Shown in pieces: positions 43,190 through 55,310 of a stretch of DNA of 64,000 nucleotides (within the stretch, counting starts at the first letter, position 1; each line of letters starts with the position of its first letter). Origin of the DNA: Cristatella mucedo (lineage: Eukaryota > Bryozoa > Phylactolaemata > Cristatellidae); NCBI GenBank assembly GCA_009760855.2, contig WPIO01000001.1, positions 6,731,001 to 6,795,000 on the forward strand, in the 5' to 3' direction. The position numbers and the translations under genes were made by a program. The notes under the pieces are model-generated. The model was not told the DNA's origin. It did no database searches and worked only from the letters and a program-made list of their open reading frames with translations.

Positions 43190-44414
43190 GTCTGACGGCA
43201 TCACTTTCACTTCTACGTACATCTTCTATTTTAATTCTTTTTATTATTAATCATCTTGCATTCCATCTGGAAACATTTCTTTGAAGGTTTCTACTATTTT
43301 AGGTGCTCTACCTATTTTTTCTCTAGTCCCGGCTGTAACATTTTCGTATCTTCAGCAGCCTTTGTATCTAATTCATCAAAGCGATCTACGATATATCTCT
43401 GTCGTTTCTCATATAATTATTTTTCTTTTTGAATCAGCTCATTCAACTTTGCATCAATTTAGTTCACAGACACTTCCTTTGATAGATCGACGTCTACTCC
43501 TCTCTTCATAAGCTGTAGTATTACTTTAACATCGGTGATCGAATTTAAAATTCTGATACTCGGAGTCTGCAATGCTCTCATTCTTCCTTCATGCGCTCTC
43601 ATAGGAGGTGCTATAGCCCCGTATACATTGTTTTATCGATAATCATCTTAACGAATGATGCAACGGTTGCAGCCACAGATATTGTCGTTCCCACTGTAGC
43701 GAATGTTCCTATGATTGTGGCTACTATAGCTGTATTCGCTGGAAGGAATCCTCCTCCTCTAACTTCCAGAAAATTCTGTCTCCACTATACACGATCCAGC
43801 ATTATCATATCATATTAAACATCTTCTTCAAACACATTGGTTAGAAAAGCGCTAGGATCTTCATACCACTTGACATTACCTTTCTCAGCCTCTAGCAATA
43901 CATCATTGATGTACACACCAAGTTCTAAACTTGCAGTCCTTTGTTCAAGCTCATCAAGCTTTCCTTCTTTCGTTTTCAAATTAACGTGACCGTACTTTCC
44001 AGATGCAATGTCATCGACAATTTCCTTAATAAACAAGCTTAAATCTACTAGTCCAGTGATTCCACCTAAAACTTGTCCAGCAACGATCGTAACGTTTCCA
44101 ATTACTCTAATTGCTTTAAGAGCGTTTGGAACAGTAGATGGTATTTTGTTGGTGCCTGCAATCTGAGTTTGATTGCCAATTTCGAAGTTAACGATGGCTT
44201 TAGAAGCCACCTCGCTTCCTTTATGTAGAACATCCACAGCAGTCGTTGCTTTACCGACGCCATATTCTGCCTCTTTAAAACCAGTACTAATCATTCGTTT
44301 CGTTATCTTTATCCTCGTTCCAATTCCTTGCTGCAAAGCTTTATTAATCTTATTAGTGCTAGCTTTATTTAGTATTATTGAAGTGCCTCCAATCATCCAA
44401 TCATCATCATCCAA
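43190..44414 (-). pseudogene. Membrane-associated Polinton protein, hydrophobic stretch
   Basis: A 199-codon frame (43815-44414) starts MDDDDWMIGGTSIILNK and contains long Ala/Ile/Val-rich amphipathic segments. After an in-frame TAA and TAG the same frame continues with FLPANTAIVATIIGTFATVG and ISVAATVASFVKMII, a candidate membrane segment. A shifted frame ends in YEKRQRYIVDRFDELDTKAA, coiled-coil-like. I do not recognise a family. Confidence 0.4.
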
Positions 44415-44535
44415 TCATCTCCAATCATCATGCTCTTATCTTATCGTACGGTTTGACCCAGTAACAGCTTTCTCTTTTTCGCGTCACTTAAATTAAGAAT
44501 GATCTCTATTCTATACAGATATATTTCTAACAAAG

Positions 44536-44993
44536 ATTAACCTCATTTCATTGAAAGATTTGGATATGAGCAATAAAATGTTGGCTTACTTAGGCAAACC
44601 GAGCGACAGCGGTGATGCCATCAATCTAGGATATTTTGGATTTGAAGATTTCAATGGCAAGCAATCGTAAACTCCAAAGACGGAACTTCTGCCAACGATG
44701 CGGTGGCTAAATTGCAACTCGATTATAAGTTGGATAAAAGCGGAGCAAAGATTATGAGTCAGCTGAGTTTTAAAAACTTTGTTAACATTGGAGCGATATC
44801 TGCAGATGGAACTGGATTTCAAGATAGTAGACCTTATAAAGTCATCAAGAGAGGGTACTTGAAAAAGATGGCTCAGTTTCCAATTGGAATATCATTCAGT
44901 CCAGCTGAAATGGGAAACACTAAAATCACAAACGTTGAGAATCCTACTGCTGGATCCGATCTAATGAACGTGTCTTACATACAGAAAACATAA
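44536..44993 (+). pseudogene. Tail-fibre-like repeat protein, first plus-strand copy
   Basis: Repeat units DLDMSNKMLAYLGKPSDSGD, a DYKLDKSGAKIMSQLS unit and EMGNTKITNVENPTAGSD, each followed by an aromatic/[YF]-x-[DQ]-like end. One frameshift at ~44668. Confidence 0.5.
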
Positions 44994-45411
44994 AACGGCT
45001 TTCATTTACGCGACACTTCTGTGTGGATTCTTTTTTCCCACGTATTGCAGCTTACCAATCGGAAAATCTGTCAATGCAAATATTAACGACATTAAATCCA
45101 TGCAACTTACATCTAATGATGTTCATGTTTTTGACATGAAAGGAATCTAGTAGGATATCAGCGAACACTTCCAAATTTTGTTCCTAGCATGTTGGATTGG
45201 AATCCTGTAATCACATCTTTGTTTTGGAAATTATTTGAAGACTCTTATTGGAATCGATTGAGCGACACTTGCGATGAAGTTATATATGGGCGTCGTGAGT
45301 TATACGATAGACATGCAGCAAAGTATTTTAAGTTTAAATATTGATATATCATACGTTGACAACGGATGCGATCACTTATATTTACTCATTTTTACAATGT
45401 AGTTAATATAA

Positions 45412-46230
45412 GGAATGTTCCCTTTTATGAGAAGAGGTGATAGCAATGGTAGAAACTATATTAGGAAGACTGGAGATATAGTGTCTGGAACGCTAAACAC
45501 GAATAGAAACAACATTAAAGGTTTGCTTGATCATGTGGATCCTGAAGATGCAGTCAACCAAAGATATGTAAATGCAAATCACATGACTAAAGTGAGCATA
45601 GGTACTACCGCTGATGGAGATTTGGATATGAATAGCAATCGATTGATTAATCTCGCTAATCCAGTAGACACTAGTGATGCTGCAATGAAAGATTATGCGG
45701 ATGCGAAAGTAGCTATTTAAGGAGCAGGTAGAATCAATGGAAACTTATACGTGAAAGGGACTCTATCCGTGTATGCAAGTCCTATTAATGCTTTAGACAT
45801 TCCAAACTTTGGATTTATCAATAATTACTCTGTCAATAAACTAGTTGATACGATGAGTGGTACTCTAGATGTGAATAATAACACGACAAGGATTTCGAAG
45901 GATCCAGTCAATCCAAACGATGGTGTTAGATTAGGTTGCCCAAAAAATGTATTAGATGGAAATGTTAAAGTACTAAGCTTTGAAGGATATAACGATGGTA
46001 GGATAGTAAGCCCTAATAAAAAACCAAATGGATGGCATGCTGCAATGCCGAATACTAATATTCCTAATGCAGGACTTGTTATAGCTGCATACTATATAAT
46101 ACCAAATCACACTAGTAGAAGACTGTTAAAAGTATCCCCTTATAATAAGCCTGATTCCGATGGAGTAACGCGAGAAATACTTGGAATGCATTATCTAGAT
46201 TATAATAACTATTTAGTTAAAATGATATGA
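45412..46230 (+). pseudogene. Tail-fibre-like repeat protein, main plus-strand copy
   Basis: MFPFMRRGDSNGRNYIRKTG starts the frame. Repeats follow: GDIVSGTLNTNRNNIKGLLD with EDAVNQRYVNAN, then DLDMNSNRLINLANPVDTSD with AAMKDYADAK, then SGTLDVNNNTTRISKDPVNP. A single in-frame TAA (45718) separates two long halves that otherwise keep the same frame. The C-terminal half ends with a different globular-looking region (TREILGMHYLDYNNYLVKMI). A particle-surface fibre is the simplest reading. Confidence 0.55.
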
Positions 46231-46312
46231 AGTGTAACAGGCTTCCATAGCTCTGTATATAGAATATTGATTAATGTTTATATAAGTCTAAAACCATAAA
46301 TCGCATTGCAAA

Positions 46313-47545
46313 TATCTGATCCGGCAATGCTTGGAAAATTAGATCTAGATGGTAATAGAATCATAGATGTCGGCAAAGAAATAGATTCCGATGAAGTTAT
46401 GAATAAAAAATACAATGGATTATAATTTCGTTAGAAAAAAATCAGACGATGTGATAAGAAGTGATCTATCGGCTTGCAACCAAAGATAAGTAAAAGTATC
46501 CGATCCAAAGAATGGAAGTGATGGAGCTTTTTAAAACGTACGCAGATACTAAATTGAAAAATAGAGAAGTTATAGCTAAGAAATCTGCATTTACTACTGG
46601 TAGCCTTAGTCTTTATAGAGTTTTACGTAAAGTATCTAACGTATATGGCATTAATAAACCGGTAACTAACATAAGATACTTGCGTCAATATCTACAGAGT
46701 AAAACAACCTTAACGCTTCCACAAGTTACTAAAACTCAAGACTCTATAAAACCTATTCCTTGAGGTATGCTAGCGAGAAGAATGGCTGGAGACCTTACAG
46801 TTCCAGATGTACCAAATGTTAAAATTGGTGATGTGGATTCTATATCAACACTATCCTCAATCGTAAGAGATCCATTGTTAAGCTAAGAAATTATTAAAAT
46901 TATGACTAGATATCTAATACCGTTTCAACCTACAGATGCGTCAGTCGTAATGGGTAATGGTTTATCAATATTAGTAAGCCAACAAATTGACCCATCAAAT
47001 GATTATTATCAGTAAAGATCTATAAAGACATACTTTGGATATATGAAATTCACGTTAAATTTTCCACCTGATTGGATGATTATAGACTTTATTTATTATT
47101 GTGAAGTAAAAATTTAATTAATGTTATTCCTATTCAAGATGTGTTTTATCAAACCATACCAGATGTGTTTCGGAATCCAATCACACCATTACACCATTAC
47201 TTAGCGAATTAAATTGGTGTGATATAGCTAAAAATGCATACCACGATGAAAATGCGATAACTAATACGGTAAATGGATATAGGTTTTCTAAAGCACTAAC
47301 AAACATTTACTTTTCCATACGACAGATAAACAAAGACCGTTTAATATACAAAGGCCATTCAATAGACAATCTACACAAAGGAGTATACATAGAATTAAAA
47401 TTCCCAACAATTGCACGAAAAATTGATGGCATAAATTGGTCCTTTAACCATGATCACTATCAAGGAACGATTACATCAAATTAAAAGTCATCAAAAACGT
47501 TTAACTCTCATCCAATTAAATGTAAATGTTTTTAATATATGATGG
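46313..47545 (+). pseudogene. Tail-fibre-like repeat protein, last plus-strand copy, with distal domain
   Basis: Pieces LDLDGNRIIDVGKEIDSDEV, KVSDPKNGSDGAF with TYADTK, and SLYRVLRKVSNVYGINKPVT, then frame-broken MAGDLTVPDVPNVKIGDVDS and a distal region with NWCDIAKNAYHDENAITNTV and IDNLHKGVYIELKFPTIARK. Only the first part matches the repeat pattern. The distal part could be a fibre head or another gene. Confidence 0.4.
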
Positions 47546-47599
47546 ATCCTTTTGATCTATCAATCAGAAAAAACTTTAAAAATAGGAAAGTTATTTATG

Positions 47600-48110
47600 A
47601 AATAATCATGAAGATGAAGATTGGGGCAAAACGTAATCGCTGTAAAAGAAAACACTTCATCAGAAACAGAAGCTGTAGCGCGAGCTATACAGCTATTGGA
47701 AGTTGATCTCAAATACTCCATGTCTGATCTTCGGCAATCAATTCCCTAGGATTGACTTGAGTCGGAGAATAAATTTCACCATGCATATTTTTAGACAACA
47801 ATATCAGCGAATCTGTTTTTTGTAAGCAGCACTTCGCATCGCTTTCACTTTTTAAACTTAAAGGTTGTTTAATATCCCTGCAAAGATGCTGCCATCTCTA
47901 ATCTTTGTGCAAATGTTTGCCCTGAAATGATCCGACAAAGTCTTTCGCTAAGCGTAGAATTCCAACATGAAGTCTTAGAGATTCCAACTACGAATGCCGA
48001 AGCTCTTCAATCTTACCCATTCCAATCTAGTAGATAAGCTTTTCGGACGGTTACAAAATGGCAGCCTTCGCATCAGCGTTTACGGGTCTCGCGAAAGCTG
48101 GAAGAGGAGG
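47600..48110 (-). other. Decayed coding-like sequence, unrecognised
   Basis: Minus-strand pieces such as LVNPRELIAED- and KQPLSLKSESDAKC-like stretches suggest a former element gene, but no frame exceeds ~60 codons. Confidence 0.25.
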
Positions 48111-48114
48111 CAAG

Positions 48115-48784
48115 TTACTCATTCTCTATATTATAGTAAACAAATTTTAATCGAAGAGTTTCACCATTTACGGACACTAAAACAGGTGTTGTAAGAAGAA
48201 AATCATGATCAACTGGGGCTGGTGCTGTTGGAGTTTTTTCTAGCGTAGCGATTGGTACTTGGCCATTTTCATTGCTAGCTGTTATGGTTGTCTGACGCGC
48301 GCTCATGCCTACGAAGATGCTCGGCTGCAATACTGCAATACTGCGTACACCCCCATCCTTAACGATGGGCTCGATATCAGGCTTGACACCGCTATCTCCT
48401 CTCATGAGTGGAGACACTGAAAGAATCTGATCGGCAACCCAAGCGGTGCAACTGCTAACTAATCACACTAGCTTCATCCAGCCTATCATCAATCAGAGTC
48501 CTAACTTTAGCATCCAAATCAGCCGTAGCTTGAGAGTTGCCAGCATTGATGATGAGATTCTGAGCTTTGGTCTCGCACTTTGCGATGTAAAGCTTTTTCA
48601 CGTACGTATCGGTAAACGCGGAGATGTCTGAAGCGAGCGTTTGAGCATCGTATGGGGCGAGTTTAGATTTTACGAGGTAATCGATGGAAAGCTTCAGTTT
48701 CTGAGCTGTGGTGGCCTCGTTAGCGTCTGTGACATCCGTTACAGGTGTAACGACTGGCATTGTGGTAGTAGCAGGCGCACTCAT
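48115..48784 (-). pseudogene. Unrecognised Polinton protein, Thr/Ala-rich start
   Basis: Two long frames in series: 48455-48784 starts MSAPATTTMPVVTPVTDVTD and is helical afterwards. 48115-48417 continues with MRGDSGVKPDIEPIVKDGGV and TTPVLVSVNGETLRLKFVYY. The Ala/Thr/Pro-rich start resembles low-complexity N-termini of structural proteins. One frameshift near 48440. Function unknown. Confidence 0.35.
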
Positions 48785-48854
48785 TCCTTTCCTATACTAA
48801 GATGAAACAATTAAGTATACTCAGTTGAAACATGCTATTTGCTCATGTCCTCCA

Positions 48855-49056
48855 GCAATCTATTCTCTCAGCGTCTGTGATGGCTATCTTCTGCTCTTTA
48901 CACGCTTTATTCAATTTAAGGGATATGCCCCAAACGATCTATGTAGTCTATAGGTATTTCAGTCATGCGTTTCATTCCTAACGACTGTTTAAAAATCAAC
49001 TCGGGTCGATATTCGCTTACGATAATGCAATTTTTCTGATAAATCCATCTCTATAT
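48855..49056 (-). pseudogene. ME[FY]IDR-repeat protein, partial copy 3
   Basis: Contains an MKRMTEIPIDYIDRLGHIP piece, recognisably the repeat signature of its neighbours. Only one repeat is retained, followed by KEQKIAITDAE. Confidence 0.4.
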
Positions 49057-49099
49057 CAAAGTTTTAAAAAAATTTAAAAAATTTAAATGTCAAATTTCA

Positions 49100-50993
49100 C
49101 ATCTGTAAACACTTTAGTGGAATAACTCAGTATTTCTAGGCCACTCCTCATAATCACGATATATAATAGCAGCATCCTTTCTGTTAGCTGAGTGTGCCTC
49201 ACTAAATGATGACAAGTAACCTATGTATTCCATCGGTATTCCAGAGAGACTTTAATTTTTGCGCAGCAACTCTTCTAGAATAACCTTAGTGTTGCTCTCT
49301 ATAATAATCTTGCGAATAATTTCTGATAACTTTATATCTGCACATGAATCACATATCACATTTGTTCCGCAACTTTCAAATGACGCGATCTCTTCACTCA
49401 ACTTTTAAAATTCATCATTCTGATCATCTACAGCAAGACTTCTAATATCCAGCAATAATAATAATAATAATATTGCACTTGATAAAGCGCCCTCAGAGAA
49501 CTTAATCTCTTTCTAGGCGCTTTACATTTGCTGCAAAGTGATACGCAATAGAATAGTAAGTAAAATCCTGCTTGAAAAACAAACAAAATGAATAACATGG
49601 TTAGGGGTTACATGCACTGGGTCAGCATGCAAATGTGGTTAGTGGCAGCATGAACAGTGTCAGCACGCATAAGCACATCGAGGACGAATCACAAGGACCC
49701 ACTAAATGCTGTCCTAAATAGGTGTGTTTTTAAGTTTCTTTTTAATGTGGTCAGGTCAGGGGATGTTCTGACGCAGGTCGGGAGGGAGTTCCAGGCTGTG
49801 GGAGCATACGAGCTAAATGCACGGTCTCCAAAGGATTTAAGGTTTGTACGAGGTATTTCTAGACTGTTGGATTCCGAAAAGCGAGTGGTACGATGCTTTG
49901 CCTGATGGGGTAGTATATCTGAAAGATAGGCTGGAGCCATAGAATGAAGAGACCTAAAAGTGAGCGACAAAACCTTGAAGTCGATCCGTTGCTTGACTGG
50001 TAGCCAGTGCAGGTCGGCGAGAAGTGGAGTAATGTGGCAACTGTGACGCTCACGACAGACAAGCCTAGCTGCAGAGTTTTGCACCAGCTGCAATCGCCTG
50101 ATCGCACATGCTGGTAGGCCAGTAAGCAGTGAGTTGCAGAAGTCTAGACGAGATGTCACGAATGCATGGACCAACTTGGACGTGGTATCCTTATCTAAAC
50201 AAGCCCTAATTTTAGAAATGTTATGAAGCTGAAAATAGGCTGATTTGACTGTGGAGCTGATGTGGTCGTCTAACGAGAGGTCGCTTTGGAATATGACACC
50301 TAGATTTCGAGCTGATGCAACTGGAGATATGCTGGCAGAGCCAATTTTGAAAGTCAGCCTTTCCAATTTCTGAATAACACTAGGTTTGCCCATAACTAGT
50401 AAGTTAGTTTTATCATCGTTTAGTTTTAGAAAATTTGCTGCCATCCATGATCGGATGTCATCAATGCATGCAGCAAGTGAGTTGAGAGAATTTGAGGTGC
50501 TCGAAGGCTGGGAGGGATCAAAGCAAAGGTACAACTGAGTGTCATCCGCATAGAAGTGAAAGCCTAGATTGTGCTTGGCAATCACATCAGCGAGAGGGAG
50601 AGTATAAACGGTGAAAAGGACCGGACCTAGCACAGAGCCCTGAGGTACTCCATATTTTAGAGGTACTTCAGATGATCTTTGTCCATTCACGTCAACACTC
50701 TGGAGTCTCCCACTGAGATAGGACCTGAACCACTGCAGAGCAGTGCCAGTGATGCCCAGGCGAAATGAGAGGCACTCTAGAAGAACTTTGTGATCGATGG
50801 TATCAAAAGCTGCCGAAAGATCGAGCAAAACAAGAAGAGACACTCTACCCATGTCTGCATTCCTAAGCAATAGCAAACGACAGATGAATTCCATCAGTAT
50901 CTCAGCGATAGTTTTCTTTTTTAGCTAAGATTCTAGAATGCACTTGATGGAGTTATTTAAAAAAATATTGCAAATTGTATCTGGTAGCTCCAT
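49100..50993 (-). pseudogene. ME[FY]IDR-repeat protein, copy 2, split by a LINE
   Basis: The 5' part (50866-50993) starts MELPDTICNIFLNNSI and reaches TIAEILMEFICRLLL. The 3' part (49100-49452) resumes with EIASFESCGTNVICDSCADI and ends SLSGIPMEYIGYL. A LINE of ~1.4 kb occupies 49453-50865 in between. Two stops lie outside the LINE. Gene layout matches copy 1. Confidence 0.5.
49453..50866 (-). mobile_element. L2/CR1-type LINE with long intact RT C-terminus
   Basis: About 390 uninterrupted codons of reverse transcriptase: VLLDLSAAFDTIDHKVLLEC (RT motif with catalytic Asp), YGVPQGSVLGPVLF, FHFYADDTQLYL (catalytic YADD), then the thumb/C-terminal region to FSGSL, 3'UTR and (ATT)n tail. No frame break, so the youngest and best copy in the window. 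It is 5'-truncated at NADMGRV and fused in frame by chance to 16 codons of the Polinton gene it entered. Confidence 0.9.
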
Positions 50994-51013
50994 CTCTATA
51001 CTTAAGTTAAAAA

Positions 51014-51508
51014 TTATTTAATTTTAAGCTCGTCACCGATAAACGCCTCAATATCTTTAATAAATCTATTTGTTTTCTCTTCCTTATTTGTATATCCTTC
51101 CCACAAAAGTGAACAAGCCTCACCATGGGCTGCCGTGCGATCTATGTACTCCATAGGTATTTCAGATATACTTCTCTTTGCCAGAAAGCGGAATAAGATT
51201 TTCTTAGTATTGAATCCTAGAATAATCTTGCGAATCTTTTCTGCAAACTTCACATCTTCACATGAATTGGATTTCACATATGTTCCGCAACTTTCGAATG
51301 ACTCAATTTTTTCACTCAACTGTTTAAACTCCTCATTTATAATATAATTCTGCTCATCTAAAACTATATTGGTCTCATCCAGTAATAAAAAGCGATCGAT
51401 GAATTCCATTGATATTTCAGCAATATTTTTCTTTTATAGCAAAGCATCTAGAATATGGTTGATTGAGTGATTCGTAAAAATCTTGCAAATCTTTTCTGGT
51501 AGCTCCAT
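51014..51508 (-). pseudogene. ME[FY]IDR-repeat protein, copy 1 (fullest)
   Basis: Starts MELPEKICKIFTNHSINHIL; one in-frame TAA, then open to the end. Two internal repeats of about 36 residues have the form K-I-x-K-I-x8-I-L-x3-L-x-K-x2-I-x-E-I-x-M-E-[FY]-I-D-R: EISMEFIDRFLLL in the first and EIPMEYIDRTAAH in the second. A Cys pair (FESCGTYVKSNSCED) lies between them. Helical short-repeat proteins with this layout may mediate protein binding. I recognise no named family. Likely the reference copy for the three-gene array. Confidence 0.5.
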
Positions 51509-51616
51509 TCTTTCTGTATACCAAGATACAGGTTGTTTAAATAAAAAATATTAATGAGTGAACAAGGAAATTATAAACTATGAAATTATGGATTACAGAT
51601 GATACATTTACCGGGT

Positions 51617-54600
51617 TTAACACCTCTGACCTTTGTAACGACTATAATCTTAGGTGTGAATACCATATTTTAAATAGTAACGTTTGCTTTCAAATGCTGA
51701 GAGTGCGACCTTTGTTCCATCTATAGGTCAATCTATGCCTTTACTAGCTATCCTAGAGAAATTCATGTACAACCCTTCCTCGGAGTATAAACAGTAAATA
51801 AAAAACCTCCATTCCAAGAGTCATCTCAACAAACTTTTTGGAACGCCTTTTGCTTTCTTAGCGGTTTTATCCACATCAGAATTTATACAATACAGCTTTG
51901 GTCTTAGAAATACACATTCTTTCAGCGTTATTCTCATTCTTAAACTTTCTTATCATTATTGCAGTTTTCTTAATTTATTTGGTTCATGAATCATCCTGCT
52001 TTAACTCATGCGTGCTAGGATACTTGGTGAAATAAAAACTAACGAGTAAATCTTTCAAATCTGAATACCAATCTTCAGTTTGACTTCTCATTACCAACGA
52101 ATTGGTGTCAGTGTAAGCTAATCGTATATTATCATCATACTTTACCTTCATAACACCATAAAATAACCCTTGCATTTGTAACTTTGATAGATCTAGAATG
52201 CTGAATCCTGCATAAATAGTTTTATTAAGCACGACACTTTTATTTCCCACTTCAGTTCCAACGAGTTTGTGTAGAGAAAGTCTTATCGTGAATATATCTA
52301 GTAGACCATATATGCTTGTTAACACGTGTTGTCAACTATTTCACCTTTTCCAGTAGTCTGGTTCGAGCCAAGCAACTTCACATCCCTCCTCTTTCCAGCA
52401 ATCTCCATCGTTTTTTCAAAGAATGAAACAATCATGAGATTTTCAAATTATTTTTCCATTCCATCACCGTTAGCATCAGCTGCCTTCCTTATCAACCAAT
52501 TGAATAAAATAAACGATTCTTACCATCTACTCTGATTAAACGACAATACCCTATAATTCTTAGTTATTTTATAACCATTATCCTTGCGAAATTGCATATT
52601 TCGATAATGAAGGACATCATTTTTCTTTGGTGAAGATCTAGTACTAACTTTGTGGATGTATCCTTCCCACCTTTCTTAACATGTTTTCAAAATTCCGAAT
52701 ATTCGCTTTAATCAACAGTTCTCTGCGTAGGATAATCAGAAAATGTATGATGCAGCTCATTGGGGAAATGTAAATCAGCCAATGTATCCAACATCTGAAT
52801 CCTCACTTATTGTCACTAACTTCTCGGTGGTGTACTCATTCGGATCTTTACACTTAAAATTTCCAGCTGGTAACGGTCTTGTCATCGCCAGTCCATAAAG
52901 ACTAGTAGCATCAACATAGGTAAGGTAAACTTTTGGCTTTTCCTTGTTATAGTTACACTGTTCGTTATTAGCCACAACATGCCTCTCAGAAACTTGAGTC
53001 ATTCGACCACGAATGCCATTTTCAATGAGTAAGTGCATATCATGATCACAAATAAAATCTAATATCACTTTTTGTGTACTTTAAACCTGCAGTTCACGTC
53101 ATACTAGGTGCAATTATGAAATATGAAAAATATGAAAATATAATAAATATGAAATGAGCTGGATCAAGCGATTATCTAGAATTAAAAATCTCTCGAAACC
53201 TTTCATATATATCAACTAATATACAAACATCTTTCGTAAGATATAAATAGTGATAATCTCCAATATTCTTACAGCCAAATGAATTCCTCACCTCAAGAGC
53301 TTTAATGTGAGACTTCTCGTTCCCTCCTTTCTTATTGGCATCCTTTTGCTTATCTTTTTCACAACCCTCCATCGCATCTTTCATGGCGCTTTCATTTCTC
53401 TTCTTTCTAGAATCCTCATCTATCTCGTGGTTACATTTGTTTAGCTTATCATAAAAGCTTTTCATAGACTGATTGAAATCATTTGAATCTATGCTCTTAC
53501 CTTCTATTCTAGACTTAAACTCATCAATACCTGGCAACTCGATCTTTTCAAATGTATCATAAGAATCCATGTAATCATAAGGATAAAATCTCTTCTCGCT
53601 TATCATCTTAATCGTGCTTGGTTGATTTTTGTAATAGAATACCAAGTTGAAAACACATCCCTAGTCACAATGTAATTGTCATCCTTCAATTGCTAGGCCA
53701 TATTTTCCAATGAATTAGGCAACATTTGCATTGAATCCTTGAAGGAAACTAAATTACATAGATCAATACTCATATAATTTTCAAAATTTTTAGCAATTAC
53801 AGTCTTATCATAATTAAACCTACCTAAATCTTGAACTATGATATGAGAATCGTATCCGCGAAGACTGTGAATAAACACATTCAACTTGAGTTTCTTTGGA
53901 TCAATCCTTGCATTGACATTACACCAGTTATGTGCAGCTTCTTTATACTTTCCGGTTACATGACAATGATCTCTACATTTTACGACAAAGTCGTTAAGCT
54001 CAGACCCACAAATCTAACAAGCCTTTGCATCCTTAAATTCTTTTTCTTGCTCATTAGTAAGAACTGAAACTGTGCTACTCTCTGTACAAACTATTTTAAA
54101 CTGTTTCCTAAAACCCATAGCGTAGTTTAACATCTCAGTTATTAACCATTTAACACTGTTATCACCTCGATCCAAAAATAATTATAGTAATTTTTATCAT
54201 GAGCATCAACTATTACATATGAAGCCGAGCATGGTTTGTGTTCTTGAAAATATCCTAATGGCAAGTCGTTTCTATAACGTTCCCTAACATCACTAAGCAA
54301 GCATTCACAATCTGCATTAGCTGCATATGGAATCGTAATAATACGTTTGTACGAATATTCCTTTAAATAAACAGTCATTCAGACCTTCTTCTAGCATCCT
54401 GGCATACTTTTAAGTCCACCATAATAAAATATGCTCATCCGAAGATGATTTATTATAATACATATTCAAACAACGCTTGCAAATGAACAACGCATTAGAT
54501 GCACTAGTTCTACACAATCCGTTAAAGCTCTTTATCAAGACATAATGCTTTAAAAAGTTTCATCTTCACTGCTAATAGGCAAAATATTCAAATGTCTTTC

Positions 54601-55310
54601 AGATTCAATTGGATTAGTAGAGGCAGGTTCGATTTAGTAATGACATTCATAAAAATGTATAGTAACATCCTTTTGCAAATGTACATATTGCATGTCGTAT
54701 ATGTGCCACAAATATCATTCCTTCGCTATTCTTACTAACGGGATGTAAATACCTCAAGACACACCAAAGCGCACCCTATTCATCATCGTTCCTTAAATTG
54801 ATATGGCATTTATTAGCTGCAATGTGGATAGGAAGAGGAATGAATTTAAGAGGGACCAACTTGAGTCTTATGTACAGCAAGAGAACATTCAATTATATCT
54901 ACAGAAATAACTCTCCATCCGTATCCTCTATTCTGTCTTTCATCGAATTCTGAAAATATGTTATTAATCAAATCCATAATATCCTCTCGATAATTAGTCC
55001 TCGTGCTTACTACGATACTTGCATCGTTGATATGGATATTATCTACTTTTAAGTCCATTGTCATGTTAAAGGGTGTGGTCAAAATCTAGTTAAAACTTAA
55101 AATTTTGATGACTTTTAAGAGTTGATGAAATAAGATCGCTAAGAGAAGGTATAATTCTATTATAAATCAGGTCAGGAGCCATCTCAAGTCGTCTGTTGTG
55201 ATTGTATCTATACTTATAAAACCCGGGAAGTGACTTATCAATAGGCACCCATTTAGAAGCGACAGATTTCTTAATGAAAACAGGTTTTAAATTAGAAGCT
55301 TTACTATTTC
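51617..55310 (-). pseudogene. Protein-primed family B DNA polymerase (Polinton PolB)
   Basis: In order on the minus strand: a GYGWRVISVDIIECSL start region, an SRDHCHVTGKY-like zinc/HNH-type segment read as CRDHCHVTGKYKEAAHN, exonuclease motif with HSLRGYDSH, exonuclease motif with IGDYHYLYLTKDV, polymerase motif A VDATSLYGLAM, motif B region around LMIVSFFEKTMEI, and motif C AYTDTNSLVM. The C-terminus has KYGIHT and a DYSRY stretch before TAA at 51617. Motif C has Thr-Asp-Thr-Asn instead of the usual D-T-D, so a catalytic Asp looks replaced. More than ten stops and frameshifts. It would replicate the element from a terminal protein. Confidence 0.75.

Noticed and set aside
42837-43190. Plus-strand ORF pieces MTIYNRQYESFPVFLKLPPG onward as a major capsid gene
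   Set aside because: The segment is short and broken; the minus strand gives an equally plausible reading, and no jelly-roll features could be seen.
44536-47545. Prophage or bacterial contamination, because of tail-fibre-like repeats
   Set aside because: The block sits between Polinton genes with matching composition, is broken by the same kinds of decay, and carries no phage or bacterial genes around it; a LINE interrupts the same element.
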